Below, piece after piece: positions 1 to 8,399 of a stretch of DNA of 47,120 nucleotides. This DNA is from Nitrospina sp. (GTDB taxonomy: Bacteria > Nitrospinota > Nitrospinia > Nitrospinales > VA-1), in the NCBI GenBank assembly GCA_018653085.1, contig JABIAY010000051.1, forward strand, positions 1-47,120, in the 5' to 3' direction. Every line of letters starts with the position of its first letter. Position 1 is the stretch's first letter. Under the pieces are notes generated by a model. It saw nothing but the letters and a program-made list of their open reading frames with translations, searched no databases and had not been told where the DNA came from. A program made the translations under genes and the position numbers.

Positions 1-756
1 CTCGGCTTCTTTGGCACCCAAACTTTCACAGCAGTGCAACATAACGGTTACCGGATTGACCCCGCACATCGTGATATTTTCTGATCGTACCGTTTCCCAC
101 AACCCGGCTGGATCCCGGTTTTGCATGCAGGCGATGGCCTTTCGGTCCTTGCCACTGGCCGCAGTATGCGATTCGTAATGCGTCATATCCGAGCTGGCAA
201 CCAGTAAAACCGACCGCCCCAGCCGAGTGACCGCCCGCACAATTCCTTCACTGAGTGCTTTGCAAGTTGAGGCTTTCAGTTTCATGAGGCAAATAGGAAC
301 AATTTGAAATTCTTTTTTAAAATATTGCAGAAACGGCAACTGGGTCTCCAGGGAATGCTCGAACTGATGCGCCAAAGAGTCCTGTTTCGCCATGACCGTT
401 TCTTCGCATAGCGCGTTTGCCAGTTCCTGGTCGATAGCAATATCACCCATCGGCATGGACCAGACTCCCTCCGTCATAACCGCAACCGCCTCACCCCGGC
501 CAGTGTGATTGGGACCGATTAAAATAACCGTGTCCGGAATTTCTATTCTCGAATACACCGCTCCCGCCACATCCCCGGAGTACATGAACCCGGCATGAGG
601 GGCAACGATGCCAAGAGCCGGACTCTTTTTCGCGCTACGCTCCACGTGGGATTCCACATCCCGAACCAGAGCCTCACGCTGGGCAGGATAAAACTTCCCG
701 GCCACCGCTGGCTGGCGTGTTTCCCGGCTCTCTTTATCCGCATCAAAAAGCATCAT
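1..756 (-). CDS. MEMO-family protein (AmmeMemoRadiSam system protein B), C-terminus cut by window edge
   Basis: Reading the minus strand from an ATG at 756 gives 252 codons that run off the left edge. The family signatures are clear: APHAGFMYSG (about residues 52-61), GPNHTG (81-86), EHSLETQLPFL (133-143), ASSDMTHY (187-194) and MCGVNP (230-235). The conserved His at 54, 84 and 134, the Asp-Met-Thr-His segment and Cys231 correspond to the metal/active-site pocket of MEMO proteins, which resemble extradiol dioxygenases. The family usually has 260-290 residues, so only a short tail should be missing. The biochemical role in bacteria is unsettled; members often sit beside an AMMECR1 domain protein and a radical SAM enzyme, which would lie beyond this edge. 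The start overlaps the pcm stop in an ATGA, so the two are probably translationally coupled. Confidence 0.9.
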   Translation of the reverse strand, partial: MMLFDADKESRETRQPAVAGKFYPAQREALVRDVESHVERSAKKSPALGIVAPHAGFMYSGDVAGAVYSRIEIPDTVILIGPNHTGRGEAVAVMTEGVWSMPMGDIAIDQELANALCEETVMAKQDSLAHQFEHSLETQLPFLQYFKKEFQIVPICLMKLKASTCKALSEGIVRAVTRLGRSVLLVASSDMTHYESHTAASGKDRKAIACMQNRDPAGLWETVRSENITMCGVNPVTVMLHCCESLGAKEAE

Positions 757-1415
757 CGCCGAATCTCTCCGGTCATGGGCACAAACACCACGGCGGTGAT
801 ATATTGTTCTTTTAGTTTCCCGTTTTCCTGTTTGGTCAGTACTATCAGGTCTTGCGAGCCTCCGGTTTTCCCCAGGGGAAGCACCATCCTGCCGCCGACT
901 TTCAACTGGTCAACCAGAAGTTGAGGAATTGTAGGTGCCGCCGCTGTGATGAGAATCGCATCGAAAGGCGATTTCTCCTGCCACCCTCGATAACCATCAC
1001 CGTGTCGAACCGTTACGTTTTTATAACCCAGCTTTTTCAGCTTACTGTCTGCCGTGCGGGCAAGGGACTCGACGATCTCAATCGTATAGACCTCTTTGAC
1101 GATTTCCGCCAGCACCGCCGCCTGATAGGCCGACCCCGTACCGATCTCCAAAACGCGGTCATCGGCATTCAACATCGCGCTCTGGGTCATCAGAGCAACG
1201 ATATAAGGTTGCGAAATCGTCTGGCTTTCTTTTATGGGAAGGGCGAAATCGGAATAAGCCCGGCTTAGAAAACCGGGCTCCACGAACAGGTGGCGGGGTA
1301 CTTTGAGCAGGGCCTGCAAAACAGCATTATCCTGAATGCCGCGGCCCTTGATCTGGTCTTCGACCATCTCTTTGCGGGCAGAATCAAAATCTACAGAAAG
1401 GACAGCCTTAGGCAT
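753..1415 (-). CDS. pcm: Protein-L-isoaspartate O-methyltransferase
   Basis: SAM-dependent repair enzyme that methylates isoaspartyl residues in damaged proteins. With the ATG at 1415 the protein has 220 residues, the normal size. Visible motifs are the PCMT N-terminal helix (DFDSARKEMVEDQI, residues 9-22), PRHLFVEP (40-47), the substrate loop ISQPYIVALM (67-76), SAM motif I VLEIGTGSAYQ (88-98), the acidic residue in TIEIVESLA (111-119) and LKVGGRMVLPLG (171-182). The frame stays open far upstream (to 1643), but that part overlaps the preceding gene and is very basic, so it is not translated as Pcm in my reading. The stretch just upstream of 1415 reads hydrophobic, so a non-ATG start giving an exported form cannot be fully excluded. 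An internal ATG at 1367 would give 204 residues. No strong ribosome binding site precedes either. Confidence 0.88.
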   Translation of the reverse strand: MPKAVLSVDFDSARKEMVEDQIKGRGIQDNAVLQALLKVPRHLFVEPGFLSRAYSDFALPIKESQTISQPYIVALMTQSAMLNADDRVLEIGTGSAYQAAVLAEIVKEVYTIEIVESLARTADSKLKKLGYKNVTVRHGDGYRGWQEKSPFDAILITAAAPTIPQLLVDQLKVGGRMVLPLGKTGGSQDLIVLTKQENGKLKEQYITAVVFVPMTGEIRR

Positions 1416-1461
1416 AAAGAATGTCGAACAGAAGACGGTAACCAGATAAGGGAAAAATGTC

Positions 1462-1833
1462 TTAAAAAATGAGCCCGTTTTTCTTGAGCCATTCCTGGGT
1501 ATCGAACTTTTTGTTGGCAAATTCCTGGTAGTCGATTTCTTTTTTAGAAAGTTCCTGTCCATCGATGAACTGCGGCTTGGGTGCAGGCTTTTTACTTTTA
1601 CGCTTCTTGGGCGCAGGCCGCTCCTCTGTTGTTTCCTCTTCAACTTCCAGTTCGAGTGAATCGGTCAACACTTCCATCTTAAGGACCAATACCATAAAAC
1701 TTTTGGGGCAGATATGGTCGTCTTTCTGAATTTCAGCCACGATCTTTTTAACTTTGGGTGAAGTCATGACCGCTTCGGTGACCGCCTTGGATAACTTTTC
1801 AAAAATGCGCTCGGACCCATCGAAATCACTCAC
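1462..1833 (-). CDS. Small conserved-looking protein of unknown function
   Basis: A 123-residue protein starting at GTG 1833, behind a purine-rich AAAGGGGG ribosome binding site. The first half (residues 1-65) looks like a compact helical domain with the phrase KVKKIVAEIQKDDHICPKSF. A strongly acidic stretch (ELEVEEETTEE, about 60-70) is followed by a basic, proline-rich linker (about 73-88, PAPKKRKSKKPAPKP). The C-terminal 35 residues (FIDGQELSKKEIDYQEFANK and onward) are again helical and charged. I do not recognise the family. It is the first gene of a minus-strand run with pcm and the MEMO gene; the gap to the chosen pcm start is 46 nt. Function cannot be inferred from context. Confidence 0.6.
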   Translation of the reverse strand: MSDFDGSERIFEKLSKAVTEAVMTSPKVKKIVAEIQKDDHICPKSFMVLVLKMEVLTDSLELEVEEETTEERPAPKKRKSKKPAPKPQFIDGQELSKKEIDYQEFANKKFDTQEWLKKNGLIF

Positions 1834-1937
1834 AAAATCCCCCTTTCAATTTCCTGATAAAAATAGCTCACTCAAACGGATAACCTCAGTTACCCACATC
1901 TTAATCTAACCTTAAACCTCTCGCCCCACCTTGTCAA

Positions 1938-2038
1938 CTGCTAGCCGCAGGGGCAACTGGCAAGGGCCCATCAAGCCGAGACAACTCTTTGCTCGCCAGA
2001 TAAAGTTATAGCTCATTGAGTCCAGCGTCACGCTGGCC
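1938..2038 (-). repeat. Interspersed palindromic repeat, reverse-oriented full unit
   Basis: About 100 bp unit; its reverse complement matches the unit at 46976-47075 along its length. Shared words are CTAGCCGCAGGGGCAACT, GGCAAGGGC, AGCCGAGA, CTTTGCTCGCCAGATAAAG and the 15-bp palindrome CCAGCGTCACGCTGG at 2022-2036. It fills the intergenic gap between the small protein gene and moeB. The remaining part of the gap (1834-1937) shows nothing recognisable. Confidence 0.85.
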
Positions 2039-2081
2039 CGCTCCCGTGGGAAGGAATTGGGCAGGGCCAACCCTCCCCCCG

Positions 2082-2103
2082 CCCCTCCCTATGAAGGGAG
2101 GGG
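2082..2103. terminator. GC-rich hairpin, possible bidirectional terminator inside repeat region
   Basis: Perfect 9-bp stem CCCCTCCCT / AGGGAGGGG with an ATGA loop, followed on the plus strand by ATATAAAAG. The U-tract is poor, so termination is only possible, not certain. Related CCCCT/AGGGG hairpins sit inside the repeat elements at 20957-20970 and 36313-36326. Confidence 0.4.
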
Positions 2104-2157
2104 ATATAAAAGTATTGCGCTTGATGGTATTGCTCACTTTATGGGCAATGCAGTACC

Positions 2158-2181
2158 GGCTCCACGCCTAGTGGCTAGTGG
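2158..2181 (-). repeat. Outer end of interspersed repeat abutting the moeB stop codon
   Basis: The sequence GGCTCCACGCCTAGTGG followed by a second CTAGTGG ends at 2181, directly next to the moeB TAA stop (2182-2184). The doubled CTAGTGG also occurs at 11884 and 17719. Confidence 0.75.
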
Positions 2182-3336
2182 TTAGTACAGGGGCACGGAG
2201 GAGTCGATTTTCTCCGACCACTCGTTGATGCCCCCGCGCATGGACTTCAGGTTACTGAACCCCATTTCCTCCAATACTTTCAATGCTTTCATCGAACGCA
2301 CTCCGGCCTTGCAGTGAAGCACAATCTCTTCATCTGGACTCAGGCCGTTTAATTTTTCCGGGTCTTTGGCCTCAATATCGCCCAGCGGAATCAGAGTCGC
2401 CTGTGCAATTTTGCAGATTTCATATTCGGACGGTTCGCGCACATCAATCAACTTGAATCCGTGCCCGCTATCCAGCATTTGTTTGACCTGCTCCACAGCT
2501 ATTTCCATTTCCGCATCGTTGGCCGACTCTTCAACAGGCCTGATGCCACAGAACTCCTCATAGTCGATCAATTCCGTAATCGTCGGGTTATCACCGCAGA
2601 TGGGGCAAGCCTTATCCTTGCGCAATTTCATTTCCCTGAATTTCATCGCTAAGGCGTCGAACAGCAGAAGCCTTCCCACCAGCGATTCGCCTTTACCCAA
2701 TATCAGCTTGACCACCTCGTTGGCCTGAATCAGTCCGACAATGCCAGGAAGAATTCCGATCACGCCGCCCTCGGCGCAACTGGGCACCAAACCTGGTGGC
2801 GGTGGTTCCGGATACAAACATCGGTAGCACGGCCCCACCCGGGAATCGAACACCGAAGCCTGGCCTTCAAAACGCAGAATGCATCCATATATATAAGGTT
2901 TCTTCAACAACACACAGGCATCGCTAGCCAGATAACGGGTGGGGAAATTGTCCGTGCCATCGACGATGATGTCGTAGTCGGCAAAAATCTCCATCACGTT
3001 TTCTGAGGATAAACGCGTGTTGTAAGTGGTGACATTAATGCTGGAATTCAGGTCGGCAATACGAGCTTTCGCCGAATCCACTTTCAACTTTCCAACTGTC
3101 GATTCTCCATGCGCCACCTGCCTTTGCAAGTTGCTGAGATCGACCACGTCAAAATCGATCAGGCCCAGGTTTCCCACCCCAGCCGCCGCGAGATAAAGGG
3201 CCAATGGCGAGCCCAGTCCTCCAGTACCAATCAAAAGCACCTTGGAGTCACAAATTTTTTCCTGTCCTTCAACCCCCACCTCCGGCAACAGCAAGTGCCG
3301 ACTGTAACGGTTGATTTGATCCTGTGTCAAAGCCAT
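2182..3336 (-). CDS. moeB: MoeB/ThiF-family adenylyltransferase with C-terminal rhodanese domain
   Basis: An E1-like enzyme that adenylates the C-terminal glycine of a small sulfur-carrier protein (MoaD or ThiS type) for molybdopterin or thiamine synthesis. Start chosen at ATG 3336, with AAGGA ten bases upstream, giving 384 residues; a TTG nine bases earlier is less likely. The nucleotide loop IGTGGLGSP is at 36-44, acidic DFD at 61-63, and the adenylation-associated Arg in LQRQVAH around 70-76. Zinc cysteines are C170/C173 and C244/C247, and the conserved VPSC Cys is 187. Residues about 280-384 form a rhodanese domain with active-site Cys342 in HCKAGVRS, so this protein may also carry the sulfur. 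This MoeBR architecture is known in many bacteria. MoaB lies 16 kb away. The stop codon directly touches a repeat element. Confidence 0.9.
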   Translation of the reverse strand: MALTQDQINRYSRHLLLPEVGVEGQEKICDSKVLLIGTGGLGSPLALYLAAAGVGNLGLIDFDVVDLSNLQRQVAHGESTVGKLKVDSAKARIADLNSSINVTTYNTRLSSENVMEIFADYDIIVDGTDNFPTRYLASDACVLLKKPYIYGCILRFEGQASVFDSRVGPCYRCLYPEPPPPGLVPSCAEGGVIGILPGIVGLIQANEVVKLILGKGESLVGRLLLFDALAMKFREMKLRKDKACPICGDNPTITELIDYEEFCGIRPVEESANDAEMEIAVEQVKQMLDSGHGFKLIDVREPSEYEICKIAQATLIPLGDIEAKDPEKLNGLSPDEEIVLHCKAGVRSMKALKVLEEMGFSNLKSMRGGINEWSEKIDSSVPLY

Positions 3337-3430
3337 AACAAACAATCCTTTAAAAAACGATCACTATTCCTTAATATTGATTAGATTCAATTCTACCAGA
3401 AAAGATTCCAATGGCAATAAGGCTAGGGAA

Positions 3431-3451
3431 CACTGGCTCCACGCCTAGTGG
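3431..3451 (-). repeat. Repeat-element end fragment supplying the aminotransferase stop codon
   Basis: CACTGGCTCCACGCCTAGTGG is the outer end of the repeat family. The aminotransferase TAG (cta at 3445-3447) is the TAG inside CCCACTAGGCG. Confidence 0.7.
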
Positions 3452-4623
3452 GCCCGGTACGCCTGTTCAAATCCGGCGATGGAGCCTTCGATGACCGAGT
3501 CGGGAAAACAAAAGGAAATGCGGAAATATCCTGGCAGGCCGAACCCCCTGCCCGGCACCACCAGCACCCTTTTTTCGGCCAGCTTTTTGACAAACTCCAC
3601 CTCATCTTCCAGCGGAGATTTCGGGAAAAAATAAAACGCTCCCTGAGGTTTCACCACCTCATAGCCGATCCGTGTCAGTTCCTTATATAAATAATCACGT
3701 TTGCGTTGATACTGTTCCACATCCACCGTCACGCTCTGCACCTGTTTCACCACACGCTGGATAAGTGCCGGGGCGTTGACGAATCCCAACACACGGTTGC
3801 AGAAGATCAGCCCCGCCATGATCGGTCCGGCAGACTCGCATTGCGGGTGCACCGCAACAAAACCAATTCGTTCACCAGGAAGCGCAATATCCTTCGAGTG
3901 CGAGGTGATATAAATACTGTTGTCGTAAAACTCCATGATGTTTGGTGCTTCCACCCCATCAAAGGTGATTTTTTTATAAGGGTCGTCCGAAATTAAATAA
4001 ACGGCTTTGCCGAGCTGGTCAGAATGCGCTTTTAATATGTCGGCCAACCCCTGCAATTCCTTACGCGAATAAACCACTCCGGTCGGGTTGTTCGGGGAGT
4101 TGATGATGACGGCCTTGGTTTTTTCGTTGAGCGCATTTTTCAAAGCTGTAAAATCGAGCCGAAAATCATCGCCTGTCGGCACAGGAACCGCCTTGCCGCC
4201 ATGGTTGTCCGCATAAAACAGGTATTCCACAAAATACGGCGTGAAGATAATGACCTCATCGCCCGGATCAAGCAGGGTTTTTAAAGTGATGTTGAGTCCA
4301 CCTGCCGCACCGCATACCATGACCACATCGTTGGCCGAAAGTTCTACCTTGCACTCCGCCGACAAGGACTCGGCAATAACAGCACGCACATCGGCGAACC
4401 CGGCATTAGGCATATAACGGTGCAAGCCCGGTGACTCATCCCGTGCGCTTTCTACCAATGCTTTGCGGACCTCTTCGGGCGGCTCCATCACCGGGTTGCC
4501 CAAAGACAGGTCGAACACGTTTTCTTCACCAAACTCCTGTTTGAGCCGGATACCCTCTTCAAACATTTTACGAATCCAGGAAGACTTCTCCATGAATCCA
4601 CTGACCTTTTCCGATATCGCCAT
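3445..4623 (-). CDS. Class I/II pyridoxal-phosphate aminotransferase
   Basis: Fold-type I PLP enzyme of 392 residues, the usual length for the aspartate/aromatic aminotransferase group. It shows the cofactor-binding SPNNPTG (176-182), the ISDDPY segment (211-216), the Schiff-base lysine K244 in SHSKDIALPGERIG, and the carboxylate-binding Arg368 in YFRISF. The N-terminal part has LSLGNP (39-44) and the glycine-rich AAGGLN (106-111). The substrate cannot be read from sequence; aspartate, alanine or a related amino acid are the likely choices. It reads convergently toward moeB, separated by a repeat fragment that provides its stop codon, and diverges from the ABC transporter genes across 91 bp. 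Confidence 0.88.
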   Translation of the reverse strand: MAISEKVSGFMEKSSWIRKMFEEGIRLKQEFGEENVFDLSLGNPVMEPPEEVRKALVESARDESPGLHRYMPNAGFADVRAVIAESLSAECKVELSANDVVMVCGAAGGLNITLKTLLDPGDEVIIFTPYFVEYLFYADNHGGKAVPVPTGDDFRLDFTALKNALNEKTKAVIINSPNNPTGVVYSRKELQGLADILKAHSDQLGKAVYLISDDPYKKITFDGVEAPNIMEFYDNSIYITSHSKDIALPGERIGFVAVHPQCESAGPIMAGLIFCNRVLGFVNAPALIQRVVKQVQSVTVDVEQYQRKRDYLYKELTRIGYEVVKPQGAFYFFPKSPLEDEVEFVKKLAEKRVLVVPGRGFGLPGYFRISFCFPDSVIEGSIAGFEQAYRAH

Positions 4624-4714
4624 GCTAAAACTCCACTATAAAAAATCTCTTTGAAACACAGATTACGCGAATAAATATTGAGATGAAACCATTTTTCTAA
4701 TATCCTTTTTCTTT

Positions 4715-5398
4715 ATGGCCAATCCAATCATTCAATTCATTGATATTCACAAGTCCTACCAGAACGGAGCCCAGCCGGTGACCGCACTGGAGGCAGTGAA
4801 CCTGAGCCTCCATGCCGGAGACTTCGCTACCGTCATAGGCCCTAGTGGAGGAGGAAAAACCACTTTACTCAACCTGCTGGCAGGACTCGACCTGCCTGAC
4901 CGTGGCCAGATTATTCTCAACGGGCGCAAGGTGTCCGACCTTTCCGACCACGATCTGACCCTGCTACGCCGAAAAGAGATCGGTATCGTATTTCAGTTTT
5001 TCAACCTCATGCCCACCCTGACGGTGATGGAAAACGTAGAACTTCCGCTTCTATTGGCGCATTCATCCAAAACCGACGGGCAACGCATTGAAACCCTGCT
5101 CAACTATGTCGGACTCTGGCACCGGGCCGACTCTTTTCCCGCAGAGCTTTCAGGTGGAGAGATGCAAAGAATCGCCATCGCCCGTGCCCTGGTGCACCAG
5201 CCTGACATCCTCCTTGCCGATGAGCCCACCGGCAACCTCGACTCGGAAAACGGAATGAAAATCCTCGATCTCATGAAGCAGGCCTCGGTCGACTTTCAAA
5301 CCACGGTGATCCTGGTCACCCACAATCCACAGGTCGCGAAAATCGGCAACCGCCATTTCGAAATCCGCGATGGCAAACTGACCGACAAAACACCGTGA
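4715..5398 (+). CDS. ABC transporter ATP-binding protein, YbbA/LolD-like
   Basis: ATPase subunit of 227 residues. Walker [10 protein letters not shown] is at 42-50, the Q-loop Gln at 94, the signature LSGGEMQ at 145-151, Walker B ILLADEP at 165-171, and the switch His at 203. The form with [19 protein letters not shown] after the Q-loop is typical of the MacB/LolD/YbbA branch, which drives mechanotransmission rather than channel transport. It overlaps the next gene by 4 bp (GTGA), so the two are translationally coupled. With a roughly 860-residue partner carrying two FtsX units, YbbA/YbbP is the better match than LolD/LolCE. The substrate is unknown, likely a lipophilic envelope compound. Confidence 0.9.
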   Translation: MANPIIQFIDIHKSYQNGAQPVTALEAVNLSLHAGDFATVIGPSGGGKTTLLNLLAGLDLPDRGQIILNGRKVSDLSDHDLTLLRRKEIGIVFQFFNLMPTLTVMENVELPLLLAHSSKTDGQRIETLLNYVGLWHRADSFPAELSGGEMQRIAIARALVHQPDILLADEPTGNLDSENGMKILDLMKQASVDFQTTVILVTHNPQVAKIGNRHFEIRDGKLTDKTP

Positions 5399-7971
5399 GC
5401 TTCCTGTTTTATTTTAAAGACCTGTTCACCGCGCTCATCCTGCGTCCTTTATTGCGCGACCCGTTTCGCACCGCCATCACCATCTTTGGCGTGGCGGTGG
5501 GGGTTGCCGTGTTTCTCAGCATCCGCCTGGCCAACCAGCAAACGATGATGTCGTTCACCGAAAGCGTGGACCTGGTTTTAGGCAGAGCCCATGCCGTAGT
5601 CCGTGTAGAGGGAATGGATTTCGATGAATCGGTTTTAGAAAAACTTCAAACTCTCAGGCAAGAGATCAAGGCCTACCCGGTGATCGAAGGGTATGGCGTC
5701 GAATCCACCAGCGGGGAAGTGGTGGAAATTATCGGCACCGATATTTTGCAGGACAGCGGCATCCGCGACTTCACCATCAAAACCGTTGAAAAAGACCTGA
5801 AAGGTTTATTGCCACTCATATTGGATTCATCGGGAATCATCCTTCCCGAAAAGTTCGTGCCCGGCACAAACTTTGGCCCCGGCGATACCGTCCGGTTCCT
5901 GATCAATGGAAAAGAAAAAACTCTCAACGTCAACGCGGTACTGGGCAACGAAGGAATCGCCAAAGCCCTTAACGGCAATTTTGCCCTGATGGATATCGCG
6001 GCGGCACAAAACGTATTTGAAAAGATAGGCCGACTGGACCGCATCGACATCCAGTTTCTCAATGCTACCGACTTCGAACCCATGCGAGAAAAAATCGCCG
6101 CCCTGCTTCCGGAGCATATGAAAGTGGAGCGTCCGCAACGCAAGAACCGTCAAGTCGAGAAAATGTTGCAAGCGTTTCAATATAACCTCACCGCCTTGAG
6201 TTTCGTGGCCCTGCTGGTAGCCCTTTACCTGATCTATAACATGATCGCCCTTTCGGTGGTGCGCCGCAGAGTGGAAATCGGTACCCTGCGCGCTCTGGGT
6301 GCCACCCCTACCCTGATCGCCCTGATCTTTTTTCTCGAAGCCGGAGTCATTGGCGCCATCGGCTCTTTGCTGGGAATCGGAATGGGATATTTTTTCGCCC
6401 AGTTTTCTCTCGATGCCGTTTCCCTCACCGTCAACAACCTTTACGCACCCAGCTATGTCACCCAGGTAGATTTCCAATGGAATCAAATGGGACCCTATTT
6501 TATTCTAGGTGTGGTGCTCTCTTTTATATCGGCTCTCATTCCGGCCTGGGACGCGGCCACCACACCACCCACCTCTGTCATGCGGCGTGGCAGTTATGAC
6601 CTGAAACTGTTTCGCGGAAGTCGTGGACTGAACGGAACCGCCCTGGCAGTAGTTCTGCTTGCCGCACTCTGCTCGCAACTGCCACCAATCAATCACTTTC
6701 CTTATTTCGGATTCTTTTCGGTATTTTTAATCATACTCGGCGTTTCTTTATTGTCCCCGGCGGTGTTGCTGTGGACCCGCGACCGCTTTCACTTTTTTTT
6801 CAAAAATCGATTTGGCGGAGAAGGCCTGCTGGCCTGCATGAACCTGTCGCAAAATGTGGGGCGCAATGCTCTTGCCATCTCGTCGCTGGCTATCGCGTTC
6901 ATGATGGTCATCAGCATGTTGATCATGGTTCACAGCTTCCGGCAAACCGTGATCATCTGGATCGACCAGACACTGCGAGCCGACTTGTTTGTGCGCGTTG
7001 CCGGTGGACGGGATATCGACTACCAGCACACTTTGCCGGCAGAACTGGTGGATCGACTGAAATCCCTGAAAGGCATTGCCGCAGTCGATCAGTTCCGCGC
7101 CCTCGACATCACTTACAACGATCTCCCGGTAGTGCTTGCTACCGGTGACTTTTCCGTGCTCTCAAAATATGGCAATCTGGTAATCAAATCCGGCCCACCT
7201 GCCCAGGAGCTCGATCGCATAATGGTCAATCAAAACCGAGCTCTGGTTTCGGAAGCGTTTTCCCTCAAGCACAAAGTGAATGTGGGAGACACGCTGAAAT
7301 TGCAGACTCCCAGCGGCCCGGCGCAAATGGAAGTCGGTGCCATCTATTTCGATTATTCCCGCGAACGCGGTTACATCATTCTCGACCGCACCACGTTTTT
7401 AAATTATTACCAGACACCCGAGATCAACAGCTTTGTCATTTACCTTGACGATAAAACCCGGCGGGAATCTATAAGAAAGGAAGTTCTTAACACTTTGAAA
7501 GACTATCGGCTCATCATCCGTTCCAATACCGAATTGAAACATCAGGTTCTCGAAGTATTCGATAAAACTTTTGCCATCACCTACTCGCTGGAAATTATTG
7601 CCATGCTGGTAGCCGTATTGGGATTGTTCAACACCTTGGTTTCGTTGATTCTCGAACGCAAGCGGGAAATAGGAATTCTGCGATTCATCGGCGCTTTCAC
7701 CGGCCAAATCAAACGTATGGTACTGATCGAAGCGGGAATACTGGGATTGATCGGCTCGGCAATGGGTTTTGTAGCGGGAGTGGTTGTTTCCTATATCCTG
7801 ATCTTCGTGATCAACAAGCAGTCCTTCGGCTGGACCATTCAGGTTCATTTCCCCATCCTGTTCATTCTGTTGATGGTGATACTGTTCTGGGGGGTTTCCC
7901 TGCTGTCCGGACTTTATCCCGCCCGGCTGGCAGCAAAACTCAATCCCAAAGAAGCCGTACGTGTGGAGTGA
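5395..7971 (+). CDS. ABC transporter permease, YbbP-like with two FtsX units
   Basis: A large inner-membrane permease of 858 residues starting at GTG 5395 inside the stop of the ATPase gene. About ten membrane segments can be seen: one near 22-45, a group of three at about 258-385, two to three in the middle (about 407-540), and three at the C-terminus (about 727-850). Long periplasmic loops lie after the first and after the middle segments. Both FtsX units have the typical ExGxxxALGAT-like coupling sequence (VEIGTLRALGAT near 300 and REIGILRFIGAF near 758). This 1+3+2+3-type layout matches YbbP. Its function is known only loosely, as envelope lipid or hydrophobic-compound handling. The TGA stop is followed immediately by a repeat-element end. 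Confidence 0.88.
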   Translation: MSFLFYFKDLFTALILRPLLRDPFRTAITIFGVAVGVAVFLSIRLANQQTMMSFTESVDLVLGRAHAVVRVEGMDFDESVLEKLQTLRQEIKAYPVIEGYGVESTSGEVVEIIGTDILQDSGIRDFTIKTVEKDLKGLLPLILDSSGIILPEKFVPGTNFGPGDTVRFLINGKEKTLNVNAVLGNEGIAKALNGNFALMDIAAAQNVFEKIGRLDRIDIQFLNATDFEPMREKIAALLPEHMKVERPQRKNRQVEKMLQAFQYNLTALSFVALLVALYLIYNMIALSVVRRRVEIGTLRALGATPTLIALIFFLEAGVIGAIGSLLGIGMGYFFAQFSLDAVSLTVNNLYAPSYVTQVDFQWNQMGPYFILGVVLSFISALIPAWDAATTPPTSVMRRGSYDLKLFRGSRGLNGTALAVVLLAALCSQLPPINHFPYFGFFSVFLIILGVSLLSPAVLLWTRDRFHFFFKNRFGGEGLLACMNLSQNVGRNALAISSLAIAFMMVISMLIMVHSFRQTVIIWIDQTLRADLFVRVAGGRDIDYQHTLPAELVDRLKSLKGIAAVDQFRALDITYNDLPVVLATGDFSVLSKYGNLVIKSGPPAQELDRIMVNQNRALVSEAFSLKHKVNVGDTLKLQTPSGPAQMEVGAIYFDYSRERGYIILDRTTFLNYYQTPEINSFVIYLDDKTRRESIRKEVLNTLKDYRLIIRSNTELKHQVLEVFDKTFAITYSLEIIAMLVAVLGLFNTLVSLILERKREIGILRFIGAFTGQIKRMVLIEAGILGLIGSAMGFVAGVVVSYILIFVINKQSFGWTIQVHFPILFILLMVILFWGVSLLSGLYPARLAAKLNPKEAVRVE

Positions 7972-7995
7972 CCACTAGGCGCCGGGGGCAATGAG
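7972..7995 (+). repeat. Repeat-element end fragment after the permease stop
   Basis: CCACTAGGCGCCGGGGGCAATGAG begins at the base after the TGA stop. The rest of the unit is missing; a GIY-YIG cassette begins about 10 bp further on. Confidence 0.65.
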
Positions 7996-8004
7996 GCGGT
8001 CGGA

Positions 8005-8371
8005 TGTCATTCTGAACGAAGTGAAAAATCTCTCTCCGCAAACCAGTCTAAACTCAAATCGTCCCATTTGGGGTTCGTGGATTCAATCAACGCAATTTTC
8101 TTTTTCCTTAGCCAACTTTTAATTTGTTTTTCCCTGGCAATGGCCTGTTTTACATCGGCAGTGTCTTCAAAATAGACCAGCTTGGACAGGTTATATCGTT
8201 TGGCAAAACCTGGAATCACTTTTTGTTTATGCTCATATAGCCTACGTTCAAGGTCATTGGTCATACCCGTGTAAAGAGGCTTGGAAGCATTTGTTAATAT
8301 GTAAACAAAATATCGTTTTATAAATTTCAACATCACAAAAACAAAGATCCTTCGCTAACGCTCAGGATGAC
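8005..8371 (-). mobile_element. Inverted-repeat cassette carrying a GIY-YIG endonuclease gene
   Basis: The left end TGTCATTCTGAACGAAGTGA (8005-8024, continuing to 8032) and the right end AGATCCTTCGCTAACGCTCA (8345-8364, continuing to 8371) are imperfect inverted copies of the widespread GTCAT-CTGAGCG-AAG-ATC motif. Between them lies only the GIY-YIG gene. The left repeat also encodes the last seven or so codons and the stop of that gene, so gene and repeat are one unit. A related pair without a gene occurs at 34975-35087. Confidence 0.6.
8007..8333 (-). CDS. GIY-YIG nuclease domain protein (UPF0213/YhbQ-like)
   Basis: Small single-domain nuclease-fold protein of 108 residues, using the ATG at 8333 (a GTG lies one codon upstream). 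The GIY-YIG core appears as YFVYILTN near residue 8, then LYTGMTNDLERRLYEHK with the catalytic-type Arg and the helix after it, then FEDTADVKQAIAREKQIKSW, which holds the conserved Glu. Members of this family are short, often lie between core genes, and have no settled cellular role; some act on DNA in repair. The C-terminal DFSLRSE is encoded by the flanking inverted repeat rather than by a conserved domain. It probably moves or spreads together with the repeats. Confidence 0.85.
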   Translation of the reverse strand: MLKFIKRYFVYILTNASKPLYTGMTNDLERRLYEHKQKVIPGFAKRYNLSKLVYFEDTADVKQAIAREKQIKSWLRKKKIALIESTNPKWDDLSLDWFAERDFSLRSE

Positions 8372-8399
8372 AACCCTAAGACTTATTCTGCATAACCTG

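Noticed and set aside
1416..1643. N-terminal extension of Pcm to 296 residues
   Set aside because: It overlaps the upstream gene in another frame, is abnormally basic, and makes the protein far longer than the family.
5827..6486. 219-residue frame antisense to the permease
   Set aside because: Shadow of a strongly supported coding region with no family match.
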